Below are positions 17,846-25,965 of a stretch of 64,000 nt of DNA, piece after piece. The stretch is from assembly GCA_035275265.1 (NCBI GenBank), contig DATENC010000006.1, positions 62,001 through 126,000 of the forward strand, given 5' to 3'. The position numbers and the translations under genes are program-made. Under the pieces are notes generated by a model that saw only the letters and a program-made list of their open reading frames with translations, searched no databases and had not been told where the DNA came from. Each line of letters opens with the position of its first letter. The stretch's first letter is position 1. Source of the DNA: JACQAP01 sp035275265 (GTDB lineage Bacteria; Pseudomonadota; Gammaproteobacteria; Burkholderiales; JACQAP01).

Positions 17846-18486
17846 GACGGTGACTTCCTGTCCGGAATGGGATGGCCGGGCAGGAGTTGATACGGATGCT
17901 TCCAACCACGCATGGCGCGAATGCGTGCAAGCCAGTCACGGATGTTCGGGTGCACATTCCAGTCGATGCCGATTTCCTCGTCGAAGAACAAATACGCGCA
18001 TATCGACAGGTCGGCGATAGTCGGCCGCTCGCCAACCACGAAGCTACGGCCGGACAGGTGCGTATCCAGCACCTTCCAGGCGCTTTCCGAACGCTTGCGG
18101 AAGTTGTCGACGACGGCCTTGTCCGTGTCCGGCGCAAACTGGCGCAGGAAACGGTAGGTCGCCGTATAGCTGGTGAGCTTGTGGTTGTCCCAGAACAACC
18201 AGCGTGAGACTTCCCGGCGTTCCATGTCATTGTTCCATCCGAACTGGCCGAACTGCTCGACCAGATAGTCGAGCATTACGCCGGACTGACTCATGCGCTT
18301 GCCGTGGTGCTCGAGCACCGGCGCTTCACCCATGACATTGATCGCGCGGTACGCCGGCGTACGCGTTTCGCCGTTGAAAAAATCCACAAAGCGCGGCGTC
18401 CAGTCGGCCCCGACGAGTTCGAGGTACAACGCCGGCTTGTACGAGTTACCGGACTGCGCGAAGCCGTACAACGTGTATTCGGCCAT
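17842..18486 (-). CDS. Glutathione S-transferase family protein
   Basis: A 214-residue GST-like protein: MAEYTLYGFAQSGNSYKPALYLE is the thioredoxin-like start, INVMGEAPVLEHHGKRMSQS carries the cis-Pro and Ser contacts, and RPTIADLSICAYL belongs to the helical domain. It lies between a 3-hydroxyisobutyrate dehydrogenase-like gene (4 bp) and MCC beta (4-bp overlap). A protective or isomerase role in acyl-CoA catabolism is inferred from position only. Confidence 0.88.
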   Translation of the reverse strand: MAEYTLYGFAQSGNSYKPALYLELVGADWTPRFVDFFNGETRTPAYRAINVMGEAPVLEHHGKRMSQSGVMLDYLVEQFGQFGWNNDMERREVSRWLFWDNHKLTSYTATYRFLRQFAPDTDKAVVDNFRKRSESAWKVLDTHLSGRSFVVGERPTIADLSICAYLFFDEEIGIDWNVHPNIRDWLARIRAMRGWKHPYQLLPGHPIPDRKSPS

Positions 18487-18490
18487 CCGT

Positions 18491-19402
18491 CTAGGATTTC
18501 GGCGGGAACGGCGTGTTGTTGAGCTTGGCGATTGCTGGAACCAGCGACGCTACCAGATGGTCCGGACCGCCGAAGCCGAGATTCACCGCCTGAGTCAATG
18601 TTTGCAGCGTTGCCGCTGCCATCGAACCCGCCACACCGAATTCCATCGCCATCTGGTTGTAGTAACGCACGTCCTTGAGCGCATTGGCGAGCCCGAACTT
18701 CATCCCCGTGAAATCGCCATCGATCGCCTTGCCTGCCAGCATCTGGAAGATGCCCGAGTTAGCCGCGCCGGTCGAAACCAGCTGGAAGTACTTCTTCGGA
18801 TCCACCCCGAGTTTCGCGCACGCAGTCAGCGCCTCCGCTATCAGCGCCATCTGTCCGATCGCGGCGCAGTTGTTGATCAGCTTGACCTTATGACCCGCAC
18901 CGACGGCGCCTATATGGAAGATGTTCTCGCAAAACGCCTTGAGCACCGGCTCGATCTCTCTGAACGTGGCCGCGTCGGCGCCGACCATAGTGTTGAGGCG
19001 TCCCTGTTCCGCCTCCACCGGGGTGCGGGTCAGCGGCGCATCGACAAAGCGCACACCCCTGGACTCGAATTCGCCGGCGATCTTCAGCGTCGAACCCGGC
19101 TGGCTCGTCGAAGTATCCACCACTATTTGCCCAGAGCGCGCCGATTCGAGAACTCCGCTCTTGCGATAAACCAGGTCTTCCACTTGTGGCGAGCCGGTCA
19201 CGCAGATGAATACAATTTCGCTGGCAGAGACCAGACTGGCCACGTCCTTCGCTTCTTTTGCGCCGTGCTTCACCAGGTCTTCGACTGGCGCACGATTCTT
19301 GTGGCCGAGGATGCTGGTGGGGAATCCCTTCTCCACCAGGTTCTTCGCCATGCCGTGACCCATCATGCCTACGCCGATGAATCCTATTTTCTTGTTCGCC
19401 AC
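18491..19402 (-). CDS. 3-hydroxyisobutyrate dehydrogenase-like oxidoreductase
   Basis: A beta-hydroxyacid dehydrogenase, 303 residues. The N-terminal Rossmann fold reads IGFIGVGMMGHGMAKNL, DAPLTRTPVEAEQG is the substrate-binding region, and GAGHKVKLINN contains the conserved catalytic Lys. The GTG start at 19402 is supported by GAGGAG seven bases upstream. Family members oxidise 3-hydroxyisobutyrate, tartronate semialdehyde or similar. In this operon a valine-related role is possible but unproven. Confidence 0.87.
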   Translation of the reverse strand: MANKKIGFIGVGMMGHGMAKNLVEKGFPTSILGHKNRAPVEDLVKHGAKEAKDVASLVSASEIVFICVTGSPQVEDLVYRKSGVLESARSGQIVVDTSTSQPGSTLKIAGEFESRGVRFVDAPLTRTPVEAEQGRLNTMVGADAATFREIEPVLKAFCENIFHIGAVGAGHKVKLINNCAAIGQMALIAEALTACAKLGVDPKKYFQLVSTGAANSGIFQMLAGKAIDGDFTGMKFGLANALKDVRYYNQMAMEFGVAGSMAAATLQTLTQAVNLGFGGPDHLVASLVPAIAKLNNTPFPPKS

Positions 19403-19541
19403 TTTTAGCTCCTCAAATTCAGATCAAAATCCAACGCAGAGACACTAAGACCAGAGGTAGTGGTGCCTCATTCATCGACCATGTGCGACATCCCTTTCGC
19501 CTTCCCGCTGTGCCCTACAGTTTTTCTCCGCGCCAATGCGT

Positions 19542-20726
19542 CTAGACGAGTTCAACAGCCATTGCCGTGGCTTCGCCACCGCCGATGCAGAGCGAGGCGA
19601 CACCGCGCCTGCCGCCGCGCTTGCGCAAGGCGCCGATCAGCGTTACGAGAATTCGCGCGCCGGACGCACCGATCGGATGGCCAAGCGCGCAGGCTCCGCC
19701 ATGGACGTTCACCTTCTCGTGCGGCAGTTTGTGTTCCTTCATCGCCGCCATCGTCACCACGGCGAACGCTTCATTGATCTCGTACAGGTCGACCGCGTGC
19801 GCGCTCCAGCCGGTCTTGTCGAAAAGCTTCCTGATCGCGCCGACCGGCGCGGTGGTGAACCAGCCCGGTTCCTGCGCATGGGTGGAATGACCGGCAATGG
19901 TTGCGAGCGGTCCGAGGCCGAGTCTGTCGGCTGTCGAGCGACGCATCATCACCAGCGCCGCGCCACCGTCCGAAATGGAACTCGAATTCGCCGCTGTCAC
20001 AGTGCCGTCCTTGCTGAACGCGGGCTTGAGCACCGGGATCTTGTCGAAATTCGCTTTGAACGGCGATTCGTCATGCTCGACGAAGCGTTCATCCTTGCCG
20101 GCCTTGATCGCGATCGGCACGGTCTCCCATGCGAACGAACCATCCCTGTTGGCTTTCTGTGCGCGCTCCAGAGATACAACGGCGAACTTGTCCTGATCTT
20201 GCCGGCTGAACTGGTACTTTGCCGCGCAGTCTTCGGCAAAGCTGCCCATCAGCCTGCCTTTGTCGTAGGCATCTTCCAGGCCGTCCAGGAACATGTGATC
20301 GAGCACCTGCTGATGCCCCATGCGGTAGCCCGAGCGTGCCTTCGGCAATAGATAGGGCGCATTGCTCATGCTCTCCATCCCGCCCGCGACCATCACGTCG
20401 TTGGTCTCCGCACTAAGCAGGTCGTGCGCGAGCATCGCGGCTTTCATCCCCGAACCGCACATCTTGTTCACGGTTGTGCAGCCTGCAGACAACGGCAGAC
20501 CCGCGCCGAGCGACGCCTGCCGCGCCGGCGCCTGCCCCTGTCCCGCCGGCAGCACGCAGCCCATGATCACTTCCTGCACCTGGTCGGGCTTGACGCCTGC
20601 GCGTTCGATCGCGGCGCGGATCGCCGCCGCGCCGAGCTGCGGAGCCGCGAAGTCCTTCAGTTCGCCCTGCAGCGCTCCCATGGGCGTGCGCGCAGCCGAA
20701 ACAATTACGATCGGATCGTTAACCAT
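19542..20726 (-). CDS. Acetyl-CoA C-acetyltransferase (thiolase)
   Basis: A 394-residue thiolase. The nucleophile Cys90 lies in VNKMCGSGMKA, NEAFAVVTMAA and GGACALGHPIGASGARI carry catalytic His residues, and CIGGGEATAMAVE holds the C-terminal Cys. It would split acetoacetyl-CoA from leucine breakdown, or condense acetyl-CoA toward polyhydroxybutyrate. The start has GGAGGAG just upstream. The 139 bp that follow, up to the next gene, contain no recognised signal. Confidence 0.93.
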   Translation of the reverse strand: MVNDPIVIVSAARTPMGALQGELKDFAAPQLGAAAIRAAIERAGVKPDQVQEVIMGCVLPAGQGQAPARQASLGAGLPLSAGCTTVNKMCGSGMKAAMLAHDLLSAETNDVMVAGGMESMSNAPYLLPKARSGYRMGHQQVLDHMFLDGLEDAYDKGRLMGSFAEDCAAKYQFSRQDQDKFAVVSLERAQKANRDGSFAWETVPIAIKAGKDERFVEHDESPFKANFDKIPVLKPAFSKDGTVTAANSSSISDGGAALVMMRRSTADRLGLGPLATIAGHSTHAQEPGWFTTAPVGAIRKLFDKTGWSAHAVDLYEINEAFAVVTMAAMKEHKLPHEKVNVHGGACALGHPIGASGARILVTLIGALRKRGGRRGVASLCIGGGEATAMAVELV

Positions 20727-20747
20727 TGCTCCTCCTGGGAAAAGCTA

Positions 20748-22523
20748 TCAACTGGCCGTTTGTGTCGTGCGGCGAGCGAAACGGTTGCGGAAACGCAACG
20801 CCTCCGGATACGGAAACACGTCTTCTATATGCCCGTCCGCGATGCGCAGCTTGATTGCATTCCAGTAATCCGCGTCAAGCAGGTCGGCGTGGTACTCAAG
20901 GAAGCACTTGCGCACCCTCGTGTCCCCCAGCAGGAATGCGGCAAACTCCTCCGGGAACACGTCGTTGGCGCCCACCGGGTACCAGGGTTCAGCGGACATC
21001 TCGTCTTCGGGAGTACGCGGCGCCGGCATGCGGCGGAACGTGCAATCCGTCATATAGGCGACCTCATCGTAGTCGTAGAACACTACCCGGCCGAAGCGGG
21101 TCACCCCGAAATTCTTGAACAGCAGGTCCCCCGGGAAGATGTTCGCCGCCGCCATCTGCTTGATGGCGTTGCCGTACTCCCGGATTGCGTGCACTACTTG
21201 TTCGTCATCAGCGCCGTCCAGATGCATGTTGAGCGGCACCATGCGCCGCTCGATATAGACATGCTTGACGACAAGCGTGTCTCCTTCCTCTTCGAATACG
21301 GTCGGTGCGACCGCTCGTAGCTGCGTCAGCACCTCCGGTGCAAATCGTTCCTTCGGAAATGCCACGTCCTTGTATTCCAGCGTATCCGCCATGCGCCCAA
21401 CGCGATCGTGGTACTTCACCAGCAGGTACTTTTCCATCACCCGCTTGCGGTCGGTATCTTTCGGAGGCGAGATGACGTCCTTGATCACTTTGAACACGTA
21501 CGGGTAGGAAGGCAGCGTGAACACCAGCATGACCAGTCCGCGGATGCCGGGCGCGATCACGAAGTCGTCGCTCGAGTGCCTGAGGTGATGCAGAAAATCG
21601 CGATAAAAAAGCGTTTTGCCGTGTTTCTGAAGGCCGAGCGTGGTGTAGATCTCTGCAGCAGGCTTGTTGGGCAACAGAGTCTTGAGGAACTCCACGTAAC
21701 CGGACGGTACCTCCATGTCCACCATGAAGTACGACCGGCTGTAACCGAAAAGGATGGACAACTGCTCGGTATCGAGCAGAACGGTATCCAGATAGATGCT
21801 GCCGTCTTCGTTGCGCAGGACGGCGATCGCGAATGGATACTCGTTGTTGCCGTTGATAATCTTGCCGATCGCGTACGCGCCCTTGTTGCGGAAAAACAGC
21901 GACGTCAGGACCTGGATCTGGTGATTTGCGTCAGGCAGGAAAGGGCGCCCCAGATGCGCGCGCCATACGCGCAGCAGCCATCGTGTATCCCGATGCAGGT
22001 CGCGGAACGGGTTGCGCAGCCCGAAGTCGCGCAGGACCTGTGCAATGGTCGCCCGCAGCCCGGTCTTTGCCGGGTAGTAGCTGCGATAGGTCGGCGGGTC
22101 GGAGTCCATGTGCTCGGTAGAGATCGTCGGGCGCACGAACAGGAAATCGTTGTGGTAGTAGCTGCGATGCAGGATGCGGCAGGTTACCGAGTTAAAAAAA
22201 GTCTCTGCGCATTCCGGTTGCTTGTGATTGGCGAGCAGACCGATGTAATGCAGCTTTACTTGCTGCCAGATCGTATCGGGAAGCCGATCGGAGTTGAAGC
22301 GGCGTTGCAGGTACTCGACCGTCTCGCTCACGCGGTGTTCGTAAAACTGGATGCGCTCGCGCGAGATGCGCTGGATCTGCGCCCATTGCCCCGCTTCGAA
22401 CAGCGATCTTGCGTAGCGGCTGGTTTCGCGAAACAACCGGTAGTGACGGTTGAAGCCGTCCAGCATTCCCTGGGCGATCAGAAACGCAAGCTCCGGCTGG
22501 GTTTGTGTCGTGACGGCTGTCAT
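20748..22523 (-). CDS. aceK: Isocitrate dehydrogenase kinase/phosphatase
   Basis: Bifunctional enzyme that phosphorylates and inactivates isocitrate dehydrogenase, sending isocitrate to the glyoxylate shunt, and reverses this. The 591 residues from the ATG at 22523 compare with about 578 in E. coli. GIRGLVMLVFTLPSYPYVFK is the atypical P-loop region, and FPGDLLFKNFGVTRFGR with FYDYDEVAYMTDC form the kinase-like catalytic and metal sites. A longer upstream frame is a shadow of the IVD gene. No aceA or aceB is adjacent; it sits inside the liu operon. Confidence 0.94.
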   Translation of the reverse strand: MTAVTTQTQPELAFLIAQGMLDGFNRHYRLFRETSRYARSLFEAGQWAQIQRISRERIQFYEHRVSETVEYLQRRFNSDRLPDTIWQQVKLHYIGLLANHKQPECAETFFNSVTCRILHRSYYHNDFLFVRPTISTEHMDSDPPTYRSYYPAKTGLRATIAQVLRDFGLRNPFRDLHRDTRWLLRVWRAHLGRPFLPDANHQIQVLTSLFFRNKGAYAIGKIINGNNEYPFAIAVLRNEDGSIYLDTVLLDTEQLSILFGYSRSYFMVDMEVPSGYVEFLKTLLPNKPAAEIYTTLGLQKHGKTLFYRDFLHHLRHSSDDFVIAPGIRGLVMLVFTLPSYPYVFKVIKDVISPPKDTDRKRVMEKYLLVKYHDRVGRMADTLEYKDVAFPKERFAPEVLTQLRAVAPTVFEEEGDTLVVKHVYIERRMVPLNMHLDGADDEQVVHAIREYGNAIKQMAAANIFPGDLLFKNFGVTRFGRVVFYDYDEVAYMTDCTFRRMPAPRTPEDEMSAEPWYPVGANDVFPEEFAAFLLGDTRVRKCFLEYHADLLDADYWNAIKLRIADGHIEDVFPYPEALRFRNRFARRTTQTAS

Positions 22524-22572
22524 CGTGTTAAGGGTTTCGTCGACGCGCTCTGCATCCTCTGCTGTGAGCGCT

Positions 22573-23757
22573 TCAGGAGGTTTCCCTGAAAAGTTCGCGG
22601 CCGATAAGCATCCGCCGGATCTCCGATGTGCCAGCGCCGATCTCGTAAAGTTTCGCATCACGCCATAACCTGCCGGTCGCGTAATCGTTGATATAGCCGT
22701 TGCCGCCCAGTGCCTGGATCGCTTCGCCGGCCATCCATGTCGCCTTTTCCGCGGCGTAGAGAATGGCGCCGGCGGCGTCCTTGCGCGCGGTCTCGCCGCG
22801 ATCACAGGCCCTGCCCACCGCATATACGTAGGCCTTGCAAGCATTCATCGTGGTGTACATGTCGGCAATCTTGCCCTGCATCAACTGGAACTCGCCGATC
22901 GGCTGGCCGAACTGCTCGCGCTCGTGCACGTACGGCATCACCACGTCCATGCAGGCTTGCATGATGCCCAGCGGTCCGCCGGCGAGCACCGCGCGCTCGT
23001 AGTCGAGTCCGCTCATCAGCACCTGAACGCCGCGGTTGAGTTCGCCCAGCACGTTCTCCGCCGGCACTTCGCAGTCCCGAAACACCAACTCGCAGGTGTT
23101 GGAGCCGCGCATTCCAAGCTTGTCGAGCTTCTGCGCGGTAGAGAAACCGTTGCAGCCCTTTTCGACGATGAAGGCTGTTATTCCTTTCGGTCCCGATTTC
23201 ACATCGGTCTTTGCATACACCACGAGGACGTTTGCGTCCGGCCCGTTCGTGATCCACATCTTGTTGCCGTTGAGGATATAGCGCTCGCCCTTCCTCTCCG
23301 CGCGTAGCTTCATGCTCACCACGTCGGAGCCTGAATTCGGCTCGCTCATCGCCAGCGCGCCTACGTGTTCGCCGGAAATCAGTTTCGGCAAGTACTTGCG
23401 CTTCTGTGGCTCGCTTCCGTTGCGGCGGATCTGATTGACCGCCAGGTTCGAGTGCGCGCCATAGGACAGCCCGACTGAGCCCGATGCGCGGGAGATCTCT
23501 TCCATCGCCACCACGTGCGCAAGATAGCCCATGTTGGTACCGCCGTATTCCTCCTCGACGGTAAGGCCAAGCAGTCCTAAACCACCGAGTTTTCGCCACA
23601 GGTCCAGTGGGAATTCGTTGTTGCGGTCTATATCGGCCGCGCGCGGGACGATCTCCCTGGTTGCGAAGTTCTGCACGGTGTCGCGCAGCATGTCGATGTC
23701 TTCGCCAAGGTTAAAGTTGAGCGTCGGGTAGCTCTTGAAAAAAATCTCGGGTTTCAT
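22573..23757 (-). CDS. liuA: Isovaleryl-CoA dehydrogenase
   Basis: Oxidises isovaleryl-CoA to 3-methylcrotonyl-CoA, passing electrons to ETF. It has 394 residues. LDYERAVLAGGPLG holds the catalytic Glu at the position special to IVD, and LYEIGAGTSEIRRMLIGREL lacks the Glu used by other short-chain dehydrogenases; together these separate IVD from its relatives. The ATG at 23757 forms an ATGA overlap with the thioesterase stop. An upstream start at 23808 would overlap that gene and is rejected. Confidence 0.95.
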   Translation of the reverse strand: MKPEIFFKSYPTLNFNLGEDIDMLRDTVQNFATREIVPRAADIDRNNEFPLDLWRKLGGLGLLGLTVEEEYGGTNMGYLAHVVAMEEISRASGSVGLSYGAHSNLAVNQIRRNGSEPQKRKYLPKLISGEHVGALAMSEPNSGSDVVSMKLRAERKGERYILNGNKMWITNGPDANVLVVYAKTDVKSGPKGITAFIVEKGCNGFSTAQKLDKLGMRGSNTCELVFRDCEVPAENVLGELNRGVQVLMSGLDYERAVLAGGPLGIMQACMDVVMPYVHEREQFGQPIGEFQLMQGKIADMYTTMNACKAYVYAVGRACDRGETARKDAAGAILYAAEKATWMAGEAIQALGGNGYINDYATGRLWRDAKLYEIGAGTSEIRRMLIGRELFRETS

Positions 23758-24203
23758 TGGTCGGGCCTTCCGTGCATCGTCATCAGGGTCTGGAGCAATG
23801 TGGCGCACAGGGTTTCGCGGCCGTCCTTGACCACGCCGGCATCCACCCGCGCGACTATCAGCGTGCGACCGGACTTCAGCACCGTGCCGCGGGCGATCAA
23901 TAGTTCGCCGTCTCCCGGCGCCAGCAGGTTCATCTTGTACTCCACCGTCAGAACGCTGGCGTCCTGCGGCATCAGGGTGAACGCCGCGTACCCGCCCGCC
24001 GTGTCTGCGATGGTACCGACGATGCCGCCATGGTAGTAGCCATGCTGCTGCGATAGTTCAGGCTTGAAGGGCAGATGGAATTCGCACTCGCCAGGTTCGA
24101 GTCGCACCAACTCCGCACCGATCAGCGTCATGATTTTCTGCCGATCGAAACTGGCCCGCACGCGCTCGGCGAAGTCGGGGTCCCTGCATTCAAACGCGCT
24201 CAA
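23754..24203 (-). CDS. Hotdog-fold thioesterase (PaaI-like)
   Basis: A protein of about 149 residues with the PaaI/thioesterase II core HGYYHGGIVGTIADTAGGYAA. It probably hydrolyses stalled or toxic acyl-CoAs during branched-chain catabolism. First gene of the liu operon. I place the start at the TTG at 24203 with GGAG five bases before it. A TTG 48 bp upstream would lie inside the LiuR operator and predicted -35 box and is rejected. Confidence 0.82.
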   Translation of the reverse strand: MSAFECRDPDFAERVRASFDRQKIMTLIGAELVRLEPGECEFHLPFKPELSQQHGYYHGGIVGTIADTAGGYAAFTLMPQDASVLTVEYKMNLLAPGDGELLIARGTVLKSGRTLIVARVDAGVVKDGRETLCATLLQTLMTMHGRPDQ

Positions 24204-24222
24204 GCGTGCTCCATGACGGCAG

Positions 24223-24251
24223 ACTGTAGTTGACGTTGACGTTAACGTCAA
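24223..24251 (-). promoter_or_regulatory. Predicted liu operon promoter
   Basis: On the minus strand TTGACG (24251-24246) is followed after 17 bp by TACAGT (24228-24223), with transcription expected near 24216 and translation at 24203. The -35 box is the left half of the LiuR palindrome, so bound LiuR would block RNA polymerase. This is prediction from sequence only. Confidence 0.55.
24236..24251. promoter_or_regulatory. LiuR operator 1
   Basis: Perfect 16-bp palindrome TTGACGTTAACGTCAA immediately upstream of the first liu structural gene. It agrees with the palindromic motif described for LiuR-type MerR regulators of branched-chain amino acid use in proteobacteria, and a close variant occurs at 24833-24848 next to liuR itself. 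An additional TTGACG half-site abuts it at 24230-24235. Confidence 0.8.
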
Positions 24252-24389
24252 TCTGAAACCGCAATAGCTAATCTAAATATATTGAAATCAGTTGGTTAAG
24301 TCGTCTGCTGGCCTATCGACTGGTGCCACGCGATTTCCGTGCACAGGATCGGTCACTAGCTGCGTCTCCCATGCAAAAAATACATATAG

Positions 24390-24821
24390 TCATGATTTTA
24401 GGTTGATATCTGGCTTGCCGGGATTGCCCCGATCGGGCTTCTTGGCGTTCCCATCCAGAAAATCCCGGCACTGGTGCTCGAATGCAGCAATTTCGCCCAA
24501 AACCGCCTCGATGTCCTCGCGTTGCTGCTCGAGGATGGCGCGACGCCGGTGCAACACTTCGAGAAAACGTTCGACCTGGACCTGTTCGTCCTTGGCGGCG
24601 TCGTAGAGATCGATGAGTTCGCGGATTTCATATAACGAGAGCCCGAGGCGCTTGCCGCGAAGGGTAAGCTTGAGGCGAACCTTGTCGCGGTGGCCGTAAA
24701 TCCGATTGCGTCCCGCGCGGCTGGGCGAAAGCAGGCCCTGGTCTTCGTAAAAGCGGATCGCACGCGTTGTGAGACCGAATTCGCGCGCCAGTTCTGTAAT
24801 GCTGTATTTAGAGTTTTCCAT
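24390..24821 (-). CDS. liuR: MerR-family regulator of leucine/isovalerate catabolism
   Basis: A 143-residue MerR-type repressor: the N-terminal winged HTH SITELAREFGLTTRAIRFYE, then a long dimerisation helix (LYDAAKDEQVQVERFLEVL) and a short C-terminus without a Cys metal site. Members next to IVD and MCC genes are LiuR, responding to branched-chain acyl-CoA intermediates. The ATG at 24821 is preferred to a TTG two codons upstream. A cognate operator lies 12 bp upstream of the ATG, implying autoregulation. The 186 bp between liuR and the thioesterase gene hold the liu promoter. Confidence 0.9.
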   Translation of the reverse strand: MENSKYSITELAREFGLTTRAIRFYEDQGLLSPSRAGRNRIYGHRDKVRLKLTLRGKRLGLSLYEIRELIDLYDAAKDEQVQVERFLEVLHRRRAILEQQREDIEAVLGEIAAFEHQCRDFLDGNAKKPDRGNPGKPDINLKS

Positions 24822-24830
24822 ACGCAACGC

Positions 24831-24859
24831 AGTTTACGTAAACGTAAAGTAGAATCCAA
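24831..24859 (-). promoter_or_regulatory. Predicted liuR promoter
   Basis: TTGGAT (24859-24854), 17-bp spacer, TAAACT (24836-24831) on the minus strand, with the LiuR operator lying between and over the -10. This arrangement is usual for autoregulated MerR-family genes. Each hexamer matches the sigma-70 consensus at four of six positions. Confidence 0.4.
24833..24848. promoter_or_regulatory. LiuR operator 2
   Basis: TTTACGTAAACGTAAA, a 16-bp palindrome with seven of eight pairs intact, in the 82-bp gap between divergent liuR and the MBL-fold gene. It shares the pattern TTKACGTWAACGTMAA with operator 1. It could regulate both liuR and the divergent MBL-mtnA-aldolase genes. Confidence 0.75.
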
Positions 24860-24903
24860 CTCTATCGCAGCACACGCGCGCCAAACCTTCCGACAATTCA
24901 CTC

Positions 24904-25965
24904 ATGCAGACACCTGCTCGCGCGGCGCGCCTCGAAACGCCCGCACCGCTCACCTTTCCGTCACCGGTACCACCTCCGGGAGGAAACGTGCAGGAGATCG
25001 CGTCGGGCGTGTTCTGGCTTCGCATGCCGCTGCCATTCGCGCTCGATCACATCAATCTCTGGTTGTTGCGCGATGGCAAAGGTTGGACCGCGGTGGACTG
25101 CGGGATCGCCGCCGACGCCACCCGCGTTCACTGGGAACAGATCTTCCGCGAAGTGCTTGGCAACGCCGGACTCACGCGGGTGCTGGTGACGCATTTTCAT
25201 CCAGACCATTTCGGCAATGCCGGTTGGTTGACGCAGCGATTCGGCGCGCCTTTGTGGATGAGCGAGTCCGAGTACCTGAACGCCCATGCGCAGTATCAAG
25301 TCCAGGCGGGGTTCGGAGCCGATGCCACCGCAAGGTTGTTCGCCGAACATGGGCTCGACCCCGAGGGCGTTGCCGCGATCAAGGGACGCGGCAATTCCTA
25401 CCGCAAGATCGTTTCCGAACCACCCACCTCATTCGTGCGTATGTTGGATGGCGACCAGATCGACGTCGGCGGCAACAACTGGCGTGTAATCGTCGGGTGG
25501 GGGCACGCCCCCGAGCACGCGGCGCTGTATTCGGAATCGCTGGGCATACTGATCTCCGGCGACATGCTGCTGCCGAAAATAAGCACCAATGTGAGCGTGT
25601 GGCCAACCGAACCCATGGGTGACCCGCTGAAACTTTTCTTGCGCTCGATCGACCGTTTTGTCGAACTGCCCGCGGATACACTGGTGCTGCCTTCCCACGG
25701 CCTGCCGTTTCGCGGCGCCCATACTCGGGTGCAGATGCTGCACGCGCATCATAGCGACCGGCTGGCGGAAGTGTTCGAAGCCTGCGTCTCGCCGAAGAGT
25801 GCCAAGGATCTGCTGCCGGTCTTGTTCCGCCGCACACTTGACGCACATCAGACTTTCTTCGCGATGGGCGAATCCATAGCGCACCTGCACTATCTCTGGT
25901 ATCAGGGCCGGGTGACGCGAGCGTACGACGCGCAGGGCGTTCACCGGTTCGTTAGGGCGACTTGA
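24904..25965 (+). CDS. MBL-fold metallo-hydrolase
   Basis: A 353-residue metallo-beta-lactamase fold hydrolase. THFHPDHFGNAG (His97, His99, Asp101, His102) is the dinuclear metal motif, GWGHAPEHAALY and SGDMLLPKIS provide further ligands, and SHGLPFRG the last His. The substrate is probably a thioester or lactone, but unknown. It is divergent from liuR across a LiuR operator and overlaps mtnA by one base at TGATG. Confidence 0.87.
   Translation: MQTPARAARLETPAPLTFPSPVPPPGGNVQEIASGVFWLRMPLPFALDHINLWLLRDGKGWTAVDCGIAADATRVHWEQIFREVLGNAGLTRVLVTHFHPDHFGNAGWLTQRFGAPLWMSESEYLNAHAQYQVQAGFGADATARLFAEHGLDPEGVAAIKGRGNSYRKIVSEPPTSFVRMLDGDQIDVGGNNWRVIVGWGHAPEHAALYSESLGILISGDMLLPKISTNVSVWPTEPMGDPLKLFLRSIDRFVELPADTLVLPSHGLPFRGAHTRVQMLHAHHSDRLAEVFEACVSPKSAKDLLPVLFRRTLDAHQTFFAMGESIAHLHYLWYQGRVTRAYDAQGVHRFVRAT

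Noticed and set aside
19403..19541. CCAACGCAGAGACACTAAG near 19430 as another dispersed repeat arm
   Set aside because: No complementary partner and no period of seven; similarity to the heptad arms is only purine richness.
24204..24251. TTG start for the thioesterase at 24251
   Set aside because: It lies inside the LiuR palindrome and the predicted -35 box; the TTG at 24203 has a proper GGAG and leaves the promoter outside the gene.
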